In this document: one piece after another, positions 53,356-62,676 of the stretch
How the letters are laid out: every line of letters starts with the position of its first letter
Numbering within the stretch: position 1 is the first letter of the stretch
From: Myxococcales bacterium
Lineage (GTDB): Bacteria > Myxococcota_A > Bradymonadia > UBA7976 > UBA1532
DNA: 64,000 nt
Reading direction: 5' to 3'
Assembly (NCBI GenBank): GCA_020633465.1
Contig: JACKDN010000027.1
Span: 1-64,000, forward strand
The notes under the pieces: model-generated
Database searches by the model: none
What the model was told of the DNA's origin: nothing
The model's input: the letters and a program-made list of their open reading frames with translations, nothing else
Translations under genes and position numbers: made by a program

Positions 53356-54415
53356 TCAGCGGCCCTCGATCTGCGCCAGCAGGGCCTCGGCGCGGCGCGT
53401 CCAGGGGGAGTCGACACCTTCGCGGCGGGCGAAGCGCAGCGTCTGACGCAGGTGCTGCACGGCCTCGTCGCGCAGGGCGGCGATGCGGGCCGCGATGGCC
53501 GGTCGATCCGCCGGCACGGCCGCGGGCAGCCCCTGGTGGGCCAGCGCGTCGGCGTGGCCGTGCGCCAGGTCGGCCATCCGGAACAGCGCGGCCGCCGACC
53601 ACCCCTTGTCGCCGTGCGATAGCGTCGCCGCGTAGTGGGCGCGCGCCTCGGCCAGGTGCGTCGCCGCCACCGCGCGGGCCGCGGCGCTGTCCGGGCGCGT
53701 CGCCTGCAGCGCGGCGCGGGCCAGCTCGCCCCGCCCGAAGCGGGCCCGGCGCGGCGGCGCCGCGCACGGCGTCCTGCAGCCGGGTCCGCGCGTTCAACCC
53801 CTCGAGGGCCCGCGCCGCCGCGCGGTAGGCCCGGTCGGCGCCGGCGGGATCGTCCGCCGCGCGCGCGTCGCCCAGATCGGCGAAGGCGCCCACCTGCTCG
53901 GCCGGGGGCCGCGCCAGGATGGCCAGCATGGCGGCGTCGGTCGCGTCCGGCGCCGTCGCGCCCGCGCGCAGGCCGCCCAGCAGCCGCGCCGCCGCGGCGC
54001 GCGCCGCGTCGGCCAGCGCGCTCGGCGTCGCCGCCTCGGCCTGCTCCGACCGCAGCAACGCGCCGTCGGCGGTCGCGTGCAGGGTGAGCGTCAGCACCAG
54101 GCTCTCGCCCAGCGTCGCCACGCGCCCGGCCACCACATAGCGCGCCCCCAGGCGGCGGCCGGTCTCCACCTCGCAGTCGCCCAGGCAGGCGGTGGGATCG
54201 GTGCCCGGCGGCAGCAGCGCCAGCAGGTTCTCGCGGCTGATGATCACGATGCCGGGCGGCAGCCCGGCCGCCGCGCCCCGCACCGCGTCGGTCAGCACGC
54301 TGGCGGCGGCGTCGCCCAGCGCGGCGGCGTCGGTGATCTCGAGGACGGCCAGGCGGTCGCCGGCGGCCGGCGGCGCGCCCCAGAGGGCGACCAGCGCCAG
54401 CAGCAGCGCCGTCAG
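53356..54415 (-). CDS. CsgG/TolB-like exported protein with helical C-terminus, frameshifted
   Basis: The first roughly 220 residues contain a signal peptide and a domain of the CsgG/FlgO/TolB-N type often found in myxobacterial PEGA-like proteins (RLAVLEITDAAALGDAA, NLLALLPPGTDPTACLGDCE, ARYVVAGRVATLGESLVLTL). Coding then shifts frame at about 53740-53765, in a G/C run, and resumes as RFGRGELARAALQA and helical repeats to the end (ARAHYAATLSHGDKGW, ..., LLAQIEGR). The only in-frame start is CTG 54415, which overlaps the RNase Y-like gene's stop (CTGA), so the real start is uncertain. It is probably a periplasmic protein of unknown function. Confidence 0.72.
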
Positions 54416-55962
54416 TGCGCCACCGCCTGCGAGCGAATCTCCCGGATGACCGTCACCTTGATCTGCCCGGGATAGATGCACTCGTCTTCGATGCGGTGCG
54501 CGACGTCCTCGGACATGCGCGCCGCGGCCAGATCGTCCACCTGGCGGGGATCGACCAGGATGCGCACCTCGCGGCCGCCCTGGATGACGTAGCTCTGCCG
54601 GATGCCGCGGAAGTCGGCGCAGATGGCCTCGACCTGCTCGACGCGCCCGCTGTACGACTCGATCGTCTCGCGCCGGGCGCCCGGCCGGGCGCCGGACAGG
54701 GCGTCCGCCGCCGCCACCAGGTGCGCCAGCGGCGTCGAGGGCTTCTCGTCGCCGTGGTGCGCCGCGATGGGGTGCACGATCTCGGGCGCCTCGCCGTGGG
54801 CCGTCGCGAAGGCCGCGCCGCTCACCGCGTGGCTGCCCACCGCCTCGGTCTCGGCCCACAGCACCTTGCCGATGTCGTGCATCAGCGCCGCGCGGTGCGC
54901 CGTGCGGATGTCCAGCCCCATGTCCTCGGCCATGATGCCGCACAGGTGAGCCGTCTCGATGGCGTGCTGCCACTGATTCTGCGTGTAGCTGGTGCGGTAC
55001 AAGAGCTTGCCCACCAGGTACAGGATGTCCTGGTGCACGCCCTTCAGCTTCAGGATGCGCGCGGCGCGCCGGCCGGCGTCGTGCGCGATCTTGTCCAGAT
55101 CCTGCGCGGCCTTCTCGGCCATCTTCTGCGCGAACTCCACCGTCGGTGACTTCGACCGCAGCGTCCGCTCGTAGGCCAGCCGGCCGATCTCGCGGGTGAA
55201 GGGATCGGGCGCGCGCAGGTACAGGACGTCGTCGTCGCGCCGCTCGAAGTCGACGTCGGTGGCCTCGGTCAGCGCCTTCAAGAGCGCCTCGCCGTCGGCC
55301 AGCACGGCCTGCCGGGCGTCCGCCTTGCTGGGCAGGCTCACCGTCGTCACCAGCCGGTTCGCGGGCAGCGCGGTGCCGTAGCGCTGGCAGGCGAGGTCGA
55401 TCAGGCGCTTGGCCTCGGTCTCGGCGTGCGCCTGCGCGTTCTCCTCGAGCGCGCGCGCGGCCTTCTGGGCGGCGATGCGCGCGTGCCCGGTCAGCTCGTC
55501 GGCCAGCCGATCGATGACCGCCTCGCGCCGCTCGCCGGCGACGCGCTCGACCTCGCGGTCGAAGTCGTCCTCGAGGTTCTCGGTGCTCTTGCGGGCGTCG
55601 TTCAGACGCGCGCGTCGGGCCTTCAGCTCGTCGTACCGCTCGTCGATGGCGGTGGCGCGCGCGTCGAGGCTGGCCTCGCGGCGCCCGACGGCGGCCTCGG
55701 CGCGGTCGAGGCGCTCGGCGTCGGCGTCGAGCAGGGCCGCGTCGTCTTCGAGGGCGCGCGCGAGGCGCTCGGCGTGGGCCTCGGCCCGCCGCTGGGCGTC
55801 CGCCGCCAGCGTCGCGCCCGTCTCGCGGGCGGCCTCGACGCGCCGCTCGCCCGCCGCGCGCTCGGCCGCCAGGCGCTGCTCGGCGGCGCGCCGCTGCGCC
55901 AGCCAGGCGGCCCCCGCGGTGGCCGCCCCGGCGGCGGCCGCGGTCGCGATGATCGCGATCAT
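54412..55962 (-). CDS. RNase Y-like HD-domain protein with degenerate KH domain
   Basis: A 516-residue protein with the RNase Y order: an N-terminal membrane helix (about 2-20), a long coiled coil (about 25-190), a KH-like segment (about 200-270), an HD domain (about 330-470; catalytic HD at 362-363 in MHDIGK, later AAHHGDE) and the characteristic end (YVIQGGREVRILVDP, YPGQIKVTVIRE). RNase Y starts mRNA decay at the membrane. The KH nucleic-acid loop GREGRN normally in this segment is not present (it reads SKADARQAVLADGE), so RNA binding may differ. It is followed by the frameshifted CsgG-like gene and preceded at 56050 by a lipoprotein gene. Confidence 0.85.
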   Translation of the reverse strand: MIAIIATAAAAGAATAGAAWLAQRRAAEQRLAAERAAGERRVEAARETGATLAADAQRRAEAHAERLARALEDDAALLDADAERLDRAEAAVGRREASLDARATAIDERYDELKARRARLNDARKSTENLEDDFDREVERVAGERREAVIDRLADELTGHARIAAQKAARALEENAQAHAETEAKRLIDLACQRYGTALPANRLVTTVSLPSKADARQAVLADGEALLKALTEATDVDFERRDDDVLYLRAPDPFTREIGRLAYERTLRSKSPTVEFAQKMAEKAAQDLDKIAHDAGRRAARILKLKGVHQDILYLVGKLLYRTSYTQNQWQHAIETAHLCGIMAEDMGLDIRTAHRAALMHDIGKVLWAETEAVGSHAVSGAAFATAHGEAPEIVHPIAAHHGDEKPSTPLAHLVAAADALSGARPGARRETIESYSGRVEQVEAICADFRGIRQSYVIQGGREVRILVDPRQVDDLAAARMSEDVAHRIEDECIYPGQIKVTVIREIRSQAVAH

Positions 55963-56049
55963 GGTGCAGTTCTCCCGTCTCGGGTCGCTCGATCATGATC
56001 GAGGCCGCGGGGCCCCCGCAAGTCGCAGGGCCGCGCGGGCCGCGCCAGG

Positions 56050-56481
56050 CTACTGTTCGTCCTTCTCGGCGCCGGCGCTGGCGGCCTCGGCGGCGGCCGC
56101 GAGGCGCCGATAGCGTGGGCCGGCGCCCAGCTCGATGCGCCAGGCGCCGTCGACCTTGCGCAGGAAGTAGTCGCGCTGGGACGTGCCGGCCTTGGTCTCG
56201 ACCCGCGCGTAGTCGCCGTGGATGGTCTCCGACACGACCTCGACCGGCGCGCCGTCCAGCGTCAGGCGCGACGCCAGGGTGGTCCACCCCTCGGCGTTGG
56301 GTTGGTTGTTCTGGCGCCAGTGGCGCTCGAGCCGCTGCACGGTGAACACCGAGAAGCGCGCCTGCACGCCGACCAGATCGCCCTGCGCCGCCGACTCGCT
56401 GGCCTCCTCGACCACCTCCATCGGGCTGTCGCGGCAGGCGACCAGCGCCAGCGCGGCCAGGCAGAGCAGGGCGCCGCGCAC
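56050..56481 (-). CDS. Small lipoprotein
   Basis: A 143-residue lipoprotein (lipobox LALVAC, Cys at residue 16). The mature part starts with a helical VVEEASESAAQGDL and continues with a domain of the NTF2-like or DUF4878 type often found in such proteins (VEVVSETIHGDYARVETKAG, YFLRKVDGAWRIELG). The tail is Ala-rich. It lies six bases downstream of the zinc-ribbon gene on the same strand. Function unknown. Confidence 0.8.
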   Translation of the reverse strand: MRGALLCLAALALVACRDSPMEVVEEASESAAQGDLVGVQARFSVFTVQRLERHWRQNNQPNAEGWTTLASRLTLDGAPVEVVSETIHGDYARVETKAGTSQRDYFLRKVDGAWRIELGAGPRYRRLAAAAEAASAGAEKDEQ

Positions 56482-56487
56482 GGAGGC

Positions 56488-57527
56488 TCAGCCCTTCAGG
56501 AAGAGGAACCAGGCCGCGGCGCCCAGCCCCCCCAGGATGAGGAACACCAGGAACACGATGGCGGTCTTGCTGCCGCCGCCGCCCTCGCCCTCGGCCTCGG
56601 CCAGGGCCGCCCGCGCCTCGCGCATCTGCGTCCGCCGGGGCGCGGGCTCGTCCTCCTGGATGTTGAGCGAGAACTGCCGGCGCACCTGCGAGTCGACCAC
56701 GCTGCCGTCGTCCTCGAACTTCTCGGAGCGATCACGGATGTCGTCGGTGTCGATCGAGCTCAGCTTGTCGGGATCCAGCGCGTCCATGAACCACATGGTC
56801 TCGCGGAAGCCGCCCTCGCCGCCCTCGGCCGGCTTGCCGGGCGCGCTCGGCGCGGGCGCGGGCGCCTTCGCGGGCGCGCTCGCCGGCTTGGCGAGCACCC
56901 GGCTTGGCGCGGTGGGCGTCGGCGCGGCCTGCGGGCGGGCGCGGGGGCCGGCCTGGCGGGCGCCGGCCTGGCGGGCGTCGGGGCCGGCTTGGCGGGCGCC
57001 GGGGCGGGCTTGGCCAGCGCGGGGGACGGCTGCGGCGCGGGCGCGGGCCGCGGCGCCGGCTTGGCGATCGAGGGCGCGATCGCCGTGGGCGTCGGCGCCT
57101 GCACCTCGGCCCCCATCGAGGGATCGATCACCACCGAGGGCCCCGCCGGCCGCGCCGGCGCGGGGGTCGGATCCCGCCGCGTCTGCTGGGCGGCCGCGGC
57201 CAGATCCTCGGCCGAGGGGGGCGAGAAGCTGACCATCGTGCTGGCCATGTCGTCGTCGTCGGCCGCCGCGCCCTCGCCGCTGACCTGATCGGCCGTCTCC
57301 TCGGCGGGCAGCGCGGGCGCGCCGATCAGCGTGGGTCCCATGTCGTCGCTGGGGCCCGAGCCGCCGCCGAAGGGCAGCTGCCCCGCCTCGAACGCGGCCG
57401 TCCGCGGCGCGCCGCTGGTGGGGGCCGGCGCGGGGGCGGGGGCGGGCGCCGCGGCGATGCGCGCGCCGCAGATGCCGCAGAAGTTCGATCCGTCCGGGAT
57501 CTCGGCGCTGCAGCTCGGACAGTTCAT
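56488..57527 (-). CDS. Zinc-ribbon protein with Pro/Ala linker and C-terminal membrane helix, frameshifted
   Basis: It starts with a zinc ribbon (MNCPSC...FCGICG, residues 1-22). An acidic/PA-rich region follows (GPTLIGAPALPAEETAD, MASTMVSFSPPSAEDL), then a long Pro/Ala/Lys tract in which the frame changes between about 56925 and 56945. The last frame reads VLAKPASAPAKAPAPAPS and then an acidic C-terminal region with a single membrane helix (VFLVFLILGGLGAAAWFLFL). The order of zinc ribbon, disordered linker and TM helix is common near myxobacterial kinases. Function is unknown. Confidence 0.7.
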
Positions 57528-57642
57528 CGGCAGGCTCTCCCTCCACTGTGCGCGCGCCCGCGGGGCGGTCGCGCCGGGCGCGAACCGCATGACGACCGCC
57601 CGGCCCCGCGGGGGCGTCGGGCGCACGATCCGCCGCAGCCTA

Positions 57643-58349
57643 TCACTCCTGCCCGCGCGTGTCGTCATCGCGCGTGACCTCGCCGAGCGCGCGCGCGAGG
57701 TCGGCGAGGGCCTGCGCGTCGAGCGCCTCGACGGGCCACCGGGGCATCAGCCGCAGGTGCGGCAGGTGCGGTCCGCGGCCGTCGCCGCGCACGGCCGCGA
57801 TCACGACCGACGCGCGCCACGGGCGCCGCCGCAGGGGCCCTGGCGGGGCCGTCCTCGTGACAGTGGGCGCAGCCGGCCCGGTACAGCGCCTCGCCGCGCG
57901 CCGCGTCGCCGTCCGGACGCGCATCGGGCGCCGCGAAGGTGCGCGGCGTCGGCGGCGCCGGCGGGGCCACCTCGAGCGCGGCGACCACGTCGGCCAGCGC
58001 GTCGGCGCCCAGGGCCAGGCGCGCCAGGTACCGCTCGGCGCATCGATCCACCGCGGTGGCCAGCGTGGTGGTCAGGTGCGACCACCACGCCTCGCGGTCG
58101 GCGACGCCGACGAGCGAGGGCGCCGGCCGCAGCCGATCGACCGGATCGCCGGGCACGCGGTGGCAGTCGGCGCAGGCGAGCCCGGTCCGGCCGAGGGTGC
58201 GATCGCGCAGCCGGGCGGCGCCGCGCGCGGCGTCGCCCAGGGCGCCTGCAGGCCGCGCCCGGCGTGGGCAGCAGGGGCGGCAGGCGAGGGCGGGGCTCGC
58301 CGCAGGCGAGCAGGCCGACCAGGGGCAACAGAAGTGGCCAGCGGCGCAT
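57643..58349 (-). CDS. Di-haem cytochrome c-type lipoprotein, frameshifted twice
   Basis: It starts at ATG 58349 with a lipoprotein signal (VGLLAC). The frame changes near 58245 and gives a cytochrome part with CADCH (about 55 residues in) and a second motif CAHCHE about 100 residues later. It changes again near 57840, where the last frame gives a helical end (LADLARALGEV) to 57643. Two haem sites separated by roughly 100 residues suggest a di-haem cytochrome of the MauG/CCP or c-type electron-carrier kind. The frame changes lie in G/C-rich, Arg/Ala-rich DNA and look like assembly errors. Confidence 0.72.
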
Positions 58350-58392
58350 CGCGCCAGCATAGCGGCGCTGGGGCGGGGGCACGAGATCGCGC

Positions 58393-58408
58393 TTGACGCA
58401 CCGCGTCA
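58393..58408 (+). promoter_or_regulatory. Palindrome overlapping a -35-like TTGACG
   Basis: TTGACG (58393-58398) could be a -35 element. It overlaps the 15-bp palindrome TGACGC-ACC-GCGTCA (58394-58408), a likely operator for a dimeric regulator. No good -10 is seen 17 bases on. The DUF3419 gene starts at 58519. Confidence 0.4.
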
Positions 58409-58518
58409 GGCGCGTCACCGTGCGTCGGCCTCACTGCTGGATCGGATCCTGCAAACCGGGGCGCCGTTCGGGTCAGCCGGCGTCGGACGACCGGCCGGCC
58501 CTGCGAAAGGAGCGCCGC

Positions 58519-59664
58519 ATGGCGTCCGTGCACGATTCGCTGGAGTGGCATACGCCGCCCGCCGCGCGCCCCGTCGTCGAGACGCGGCCGCCGGCCGAGG
58601 TGGCGCTGCATCACGCCGGCTTCTGCCATGATCCGGACGCCGCGGTGGCCGGTCTGCACCCCGCCCCCGGCTCGCGCATCCTGGTCGTCGACGCCTACGG
58701 CGGCGCCGACACCGCGCTGGCGCTGCTGACCACCGCCCCTTCGGCGGTGCGGGTGGCGGCGCTGGTCGATCAGCCGGGGGTCGAGGCGCTGCTGGCGCTC
58801 AAGAGCGCCGCCGTCGCCTGCCTCGATCGCCTCGACGCGCTGCGGCTGTTGGGCCTGCTGCGCGCCAGCCGCACCGAGCGCATCGAGGCCTATCTGGCCG
58901 TGCGCGAGGCGCTGACGCTGCCGGTGCGCAGCTTCTGGGACGCGCGGCGCAGCTGCGTCGCCGGCGGCCTGTACAGCACGTCGGCCGAGGCCGAGATGGG
59001 CCGGCTGCTGCGCAACCTGCTGTGGAACAACCTGCCCAACGACGCCTACCGCGCCATCCTCTACGGCTCGCGCGACGACCGCCTGGCCATCTTCGACGAG
59101 CGCATCGCCGGCAGCGCCTTCTGGCGCAGCGCGCTGCGCCTGTGCGCGGTGCGCGGCAGCGTGGCGCGCCCGGGTGATCGGGCGGTGGACGCCTTCACCG
59201 CCGACGATCCGGTCGCGGCCCTGCGGCGCATGGTCGACGTGGGGCTGTGGGCCAACCCGCTGTGGGCGCGCGCCTTCTGCAACGACGTCGGCGTGTTGGC
59301 CACGCTGCCCGCCTACCTGCGGCCCGAGGGCTACGCGGCGGTGCAGCGGCACCTCGACCGGCTGTGGCCCGAGGTCGAGGGCATCGAGGACGCGCTCGAC
59401 GCGCAGCCCGAGGCCCAGTACGACAAGGTCGATCTGGGCAACCTGCCCGACCACCTCGACGCGCCGGAGCTGGTGCGCCTGCTGCACCGCGTGGGCGACC
59501 GCGTGTGCGTCGGCGGGGCCGTGGCCTTCACCAGCTTCCGCTCGGTGGCCCTCGCGATGCCCGCGCCCCGCGGCTTCGAGTACGACCTCGAGCGCGAGGG
59601 CTGCTGCGCCGCGCTCGACCGCGCGCCGGTGCGCGGCCGCCGCCGGGTGCTGCGCCGGGTCTGA
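58519..59664 (+). CDS. DUF3419 protein (BtaA-like aminocarboxypropyltransferase family)
   Basis: A 381-residue protein starting at ATG 58519 with AAAGGAG eight bases upstream. Family motifs: ILVVDAYGGADTALALLTTA (SAM-binding region), RVAALVDQPGVEALLALKSAAV with the conserved LxLK, and FWDARR, GLYSTSAEAEMGRLLR. DUF3419 includes BtaA, which moves 3-amino-3-carboxypropyl from S-adenosylmethionine to diacylglycerol, the first step to betaine lipids. The SAM pocket motifs of BtaA (GxGxD) are not intact (DAYGGAD), so catalysis is uncertain. The partner BtaB is not in the window. Confidence 0.75.
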   Translation: MASVHDSLEWHTPPAARPVVETRPPAEVALHHAGFCHDPDAAVAGLHPAPGSRILVVDAYGGADTALALLTTAPSAVRVAALVDQPGVEALLALKSAAVACLDRLDALRLLGLLRASRTERIEAYLAVREALTLPVRSFWDARRSCVAGGLYSTSAEAEMGRLLRNLLWNNLPNDAYRAILYGSRDDRLAIFDERIAGSAFWRSALRLCAVRGSVARPGDRAVDAFTADDPVAALRRMVDVGLWANPLWARAFCNDVGVLATLPAYLRPEGYAAVQRHLDRLWPEVEGIEDALDAQPEAQYDKVDLGNLPDHLDAPELVRLLHRVGDRVCVGGAVAFTSFRSVALAMPAPRGFEYDLEREGCCAALDRAPVRGRRRVLRRV

Positions 59665-59711
59665 TCCGGCCGCGCGCCCGGAGTGGACGCAGGCCCCCGG
59701 CCGGCCCCATC

Positions 59712-60542
59712 ATGGCGCGGATGCCTCGCCGCACTCACCTCGCTCGCATCCTGGCCGTGACCGCCCTGGGCCTCGCCCTCGGCGGCGCGCAGGCGGCGCC
59801 GGCCTACGAGCCGCTGGTGGACGCGCTGATGCGCAACGAGAACGCCAAGGTGCGGCTGAGCGCCGCCAAGCGGCTGGCGCGGTTCAAGGACGCGCCGGTG
59901 CTGGCGGCGCTGACCTTCGCGCTCGAGGATCCCGACGCCACGGTGCGCGCGCAGGCGGCCGATTCGCTGGGCAAGATCGGCGACGCCAGCGCCTTCCAGC
60001 CCCTGTGCGATCTGCGCCGGGATCGCGATCCGCTGGTGCAGAGCGCGGCCCGGGGCGCCCTGAAGGGCTTCGGCGGCGAGACGGCGTGCAAGGCCGGCAA
60101 GGTGTTCGTCGAGATCGAGGTCACCTGCGATCACGAGCCCTCGCGGCTGGCCGTCGAGAAGCTGCTCTTGGCCAAGGCCACGCAGAACCAGCGCATCGCG
60201 CTCGGCCGCGCGCTCGACCTCGCCGGGCAGGGCGAGGCGGGCCCCGATCCCCGCGCCGAGATGCAGGCGGGGCGGATGAAGGGGGTGGCGATGAAGGTGC
60301 ATCTGACCCGCGAGGTGACCCGCACGGCCACCTCGACGGTGATCACCTGCGCGGGGGCGCAGTCCCTGTACCAGCTGCCGGACAAGGCGCTGCGGGCCTC
60401 GGCCACGCAGCGGGTGGGCCTCGATCTGGGCTCGCCCAAGGTGACCGACCAGGCCATCGACACGAACGCGCAGGCGTGTCTCGAGCACCTCGGCCCGGTC
60501 CTGTACGACGAGTTCGACAAGTACCTGCGGACCTTGAAGTGA
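59712..60542 (+). CDS. HEAT-repeat exported protein
   Basis: A 276-residue protein with a signal peptide (GGAQAAPAYE) and HEAT/PBS-lyase-type helical repeats at about 35-120 (VRLSAAKRLARFKDAPVL, VRAQAADSLGKIGDASAFQPL, VQSAARGALKGFG). A beta-rich domain of unknown type follows (KVFVEIEVTCDHE, HLTREVTRTATSTVITCAG), ending in a helix. HEAT repeats bind proteins or nucleic acids. An in-frame ATG at 59721 is an alternative start. It ends 13 bases before the HAMP gene. Confidence 0.8.
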   Translation: MARMPRRTHLARILAVTALGLALGGAQAAPAYEPLVDALMRNENAKVRLSAAKRLARFKDAPVLAALTFALEDPDATVRAQAADSLGKIGDASAFQPLCDLRRDRDPLVQSAARGALKGFGGETACKAGKVFVEIEVTCDHEPSRLAVEKLLLAKATQNQRIALGRALDLAGQGEAGPDPRAEMQAGRMKGVAMKVHLTREVTRTATSTVITCAGAQSLYQLPDKALRASATQRVGLDLGSPKVTDQAIDTNAQACLEHLGPVLYDEFDKYLRTLK

Positions 60543-60555
60543 GCGGGGAGCGACC

Positions 60556-61299
60556 ATGAGCGCCGGACAGAAGCCCAAGCGGAAGCTGCGTAACTTCCTG
60601 CTCGACCCGCGCTTCCAGCTCAAGTACGCGGTGATCATCGCGCTCGTGGGCGGGGTGATCTTCGGCGTGATGGCGTGGCTGTTCTTCGACAAGACGCGCG
60701 AGAACACGCAGCTGGCGGTGCTGGACGAGGTCGCCGCGCGCGCCCCCGCGCCGAAGAAGGCGGCGCCGCCGGGGCCCAAGTTCACCGTCGAGACCGAGTC
60801 GCTCGCGCCGGCCGCCGACGCGCCGCCCGAGGCGGCCGCGCCCGCCGACGCGTTCGAGAAGGAGCTGGCCCGCCGGCTGGAGGCCGAGGATACCTCGACG
60901 CTGTGGACGCTGGCCGGCTTCTGCTTGCTGCTGGTGGCCCTGCTGTTCGTCGTGGGCATCCTGGCCACCCACCGCATCGTCGGCCCGATCTACGTCGTCG
61001 ACCTGTACGTGCAGAAGATCATGCGCGGCGAGCCCGTGCGCCCGCGCCCCCTGCGGCGCGGCGACGAGTTCCAGACCTTGTTCCAGCGGGTGAACGACAT
61101 GGCGGGCACGCTGCGCGAGCAGCGCGCCGACGACGTCCGCCGGGTGGACGAGGCGCTGCACCTGCTGAAGGCGCGGCTCGAGACGCTGGGCGAGGGGCAG
61201 GTGTCGGCGGCGCAGATGAGGGCCTGGCTGGAGGAGGACCTGACCCCCATCCGCGAGCTGGCCGAAGAGAAGCGGGCTTATGTGGAGAAGGCGTCCTGA
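60556..61299 (+). CDS. HAMP-domain membrane protein without output domain
   Basis: A 247-residue protein with two membrane helices (about 24-43 and 117-137), a low-complexity external loop (about 45-110, Pro/Ala-rich) and a HAMP domain (about 137-190: IVGPIYVVDLYVQKIMRG, GDEFQTLFQRVNDMAGTL). A coiled-coil tail follows (about 190-247). Kinase, cyclase or chemoreceptor output domains are missing, so it is a sensor that must pass signals to a separate partner. It is probably co-transcribed with the HEAT protein (13-bp gap). Confidence 0.85.
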   Translation: MSAGQKPKRKLRNFLLDPRFQLKYAVIIALVGGVIFGVMAWLFFDKTRENTQLAVLDEVAARAPAPKKAAPPGPKFTVETESLAPAADAPPEAAAPADAFEKELARRLEAEDTSTLWTLAGFCLLLVALLFVVGILATHRIVGPIYVVDLYVQKIMRGEPVRPRPLRRGDEFQTLFQRVNDMAGTLREQRADDVRRVDEALHLLKARLETLGEGQVSAAQMRAWLEEDLTPIRELAEEKRAYVEKAS

Positions 61300-61324
61300 C
61301 GCCGCGCCGATCCACCCGCGGCGC

Positions 61325-61475
61325 CCCCTTGCCCTTGACCTTGACCTTGACCTTGCCCTGACCCCGCGAGCGCCGGCTTTGCAGCCCGGCGCGGGCTGGA
61401 GCAGGGGGGACGGTCAAGGTCGGGGCAGGGCCAGGGGGGAAGGTCAAGGTCAAGGTCAAGGTCAGGGGCAGGGGT
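61325..61475. terminator. TTGACC tandem repeats in inverted orientation between convergent genes
   Basis: Left arm: CCTTGACC tandem units at 61325-61365. Right arm: the complementary TCAAGG units at 61434-61475. At least 22 bases of perfect pairing are possible, with about 70 bases between. Being between convergent genes (HAMP and Cys-rich lipoprotein), a long hairpin could stop transcription in both directions. There is no U-run, so intrinsic termination is uncertain. This 213-bp gap holds no gene. Confidence 0.55.
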
Positions 61476-61512
61476 CTTCGGGCCGGGTGCCGTTCCTGCC
61501 TCCCTGCCTCGC

Positions 61513-62568
61513 TCAGAACCAGCAGTAGCCGTCGCCGCCGCAGAACCAGCCGGCCGGGCAGTGGGCGTCGACGTCGCAGGCCTGGGCCGGGTAGCAGAGG
61601 CCGTCGCCGCCGCACAGGGTGCCGGCGGGGCAGTCGCGGTCGAAGTCGCACAGGGCGGCGTCGGCGTAGCACACGCCGTCGGCGGCGCAGACGTCGCCGG
61701 GGTTGCACTCCCAGTCGGCGCGGCACCCGGGCACCTCTTCGCAGACCCCGTCGCCGCGGCAGAAGTAGCCGCCCGCGCAGTCGAGGTCGCTCTGGCAGCC
61801 GGGGATCTCCTCGCAGACGCCGTCGCCGCGGCAGAAGTAGCCGGGGGCGCAGTCACGGTCGCCGCGGCAGCCCTCGAGCTCTTCGCAGACGCCGTCGCCG
61901 CGGCAGGTGTAGCCGACCGCGCACTCGCGGTCGCTGCGGCAGCCGGGCACCTCTTCGCACACGCCGTCCGCCCGGCAGGTGTAGCCGCTGGCGCAGTCGC
62001 GGTCGCTCCGGCAGCCGGGGATCTCCTCGCACACGCCGTCGGGCCGGCAGCTGTAGCCGCGCGCGCAGTCGTCGTGGGTCTGGCAGCCGGGGCGCTCTTC
62101 GCACAGGCCGTCGGGGCGGCACAGGTAGCCGGCGGCGCAGTCGCGGTCGCTGCGGCAGCCGGGGATGGGCAGGCACTCGAAGGTGTCGCTGCAGAACTCG
62201 CGCGCGCCGCAGTCGCGGTCGGCGCGGCAGGCGGGCAGGGGCAGGCAGGCGCCGGCGTCACAGAACTCGGTCTCGGCGCACTCGCGGTCGACGGTGCAGC
62301 CGCGCGCGTCGACGCAGCGCGCGCGCCCGTCGCAGTACTGGCCGTCGCCGCACTCGCGGTCGCCGACGCAGCCCGTCGACGGGTAGCAGAAGCCGTCTTC
62401 GCTGCAGTAGTCGCCGTCTCGACACTCGGTGTCGAGCAGGCAGCTTCCGCTGCCGGGGGATCGATCGTGGGGGGGTCCGGTCTCGAGATCGTCGCCCTCG
62501 AGGTGGCAGCCCGCGAAGGTGATCAGGACCAGGGAGAGGGGGGCCAGCTTGGTCAGCAGCGCGTTCAT
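61513..62568 (-). CDS. Lipoprotein of about thirteen four-cysteine repeats
   Basis: A 351-residue lipoprotein starting at ATG 62568 with GGAGG a few bases upstream (lipobox ITFAGC). About thirteen units have the pattern C-R-S-D-R-D-C-A-x-G-Y-x-C-R-x-D-G-V-C-E-E-x-P-G. The seven central units are almost identical and 22-23 residues apart. The Cys spacing is the same as in the giant protein at 33340, 23 kb away, but its own units resemble each other far more closely. This points to recent expansion by unequal recombination. It probably forms a short disulfide-rich surface stalk. Confidence 0.88.
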   Translation of the reverse strand: MNALLTKLAPLSLVLITFAGCHLEGDDLETGPPHDRSPGSGSCLLDTECRDGDYCSEDGFCYPSTGCVGDRECGDGQYCDGRARCVDARGCTVDRECAETEFCDAGACLPLPACRADRDCGAREFCSDTFECLPIPGCRSDRDCAAGYLCRPDGLCEERPGCQTHDDCARGYSCRPDGVCEEIPGCRSDRDCASGYTCRADGVCEEVPGCRSDRECAVGYTCRGDGVCEELEGCRGDRDCAPGYFCRGDGVCEEIPGCQSDLDCAGGYFCRGDGVCEEVPGCRADWECNPGDVCAADGVCYADAALCDFDRDCPAGTLCGGDGLCYPAQACDVDAHCPAGWFCGGDGYCWF

Positions 62569-62676
62569 GGGGACCTCCGGGTTCGTGTTCGGTCCGCAGG
62601 ACGCCCGGTCCCCACGGAAATTCGGCGGCGACGGGAATTCGCTCGGAACCCGGCGAAACCAAAAGGTTTTTAATTC

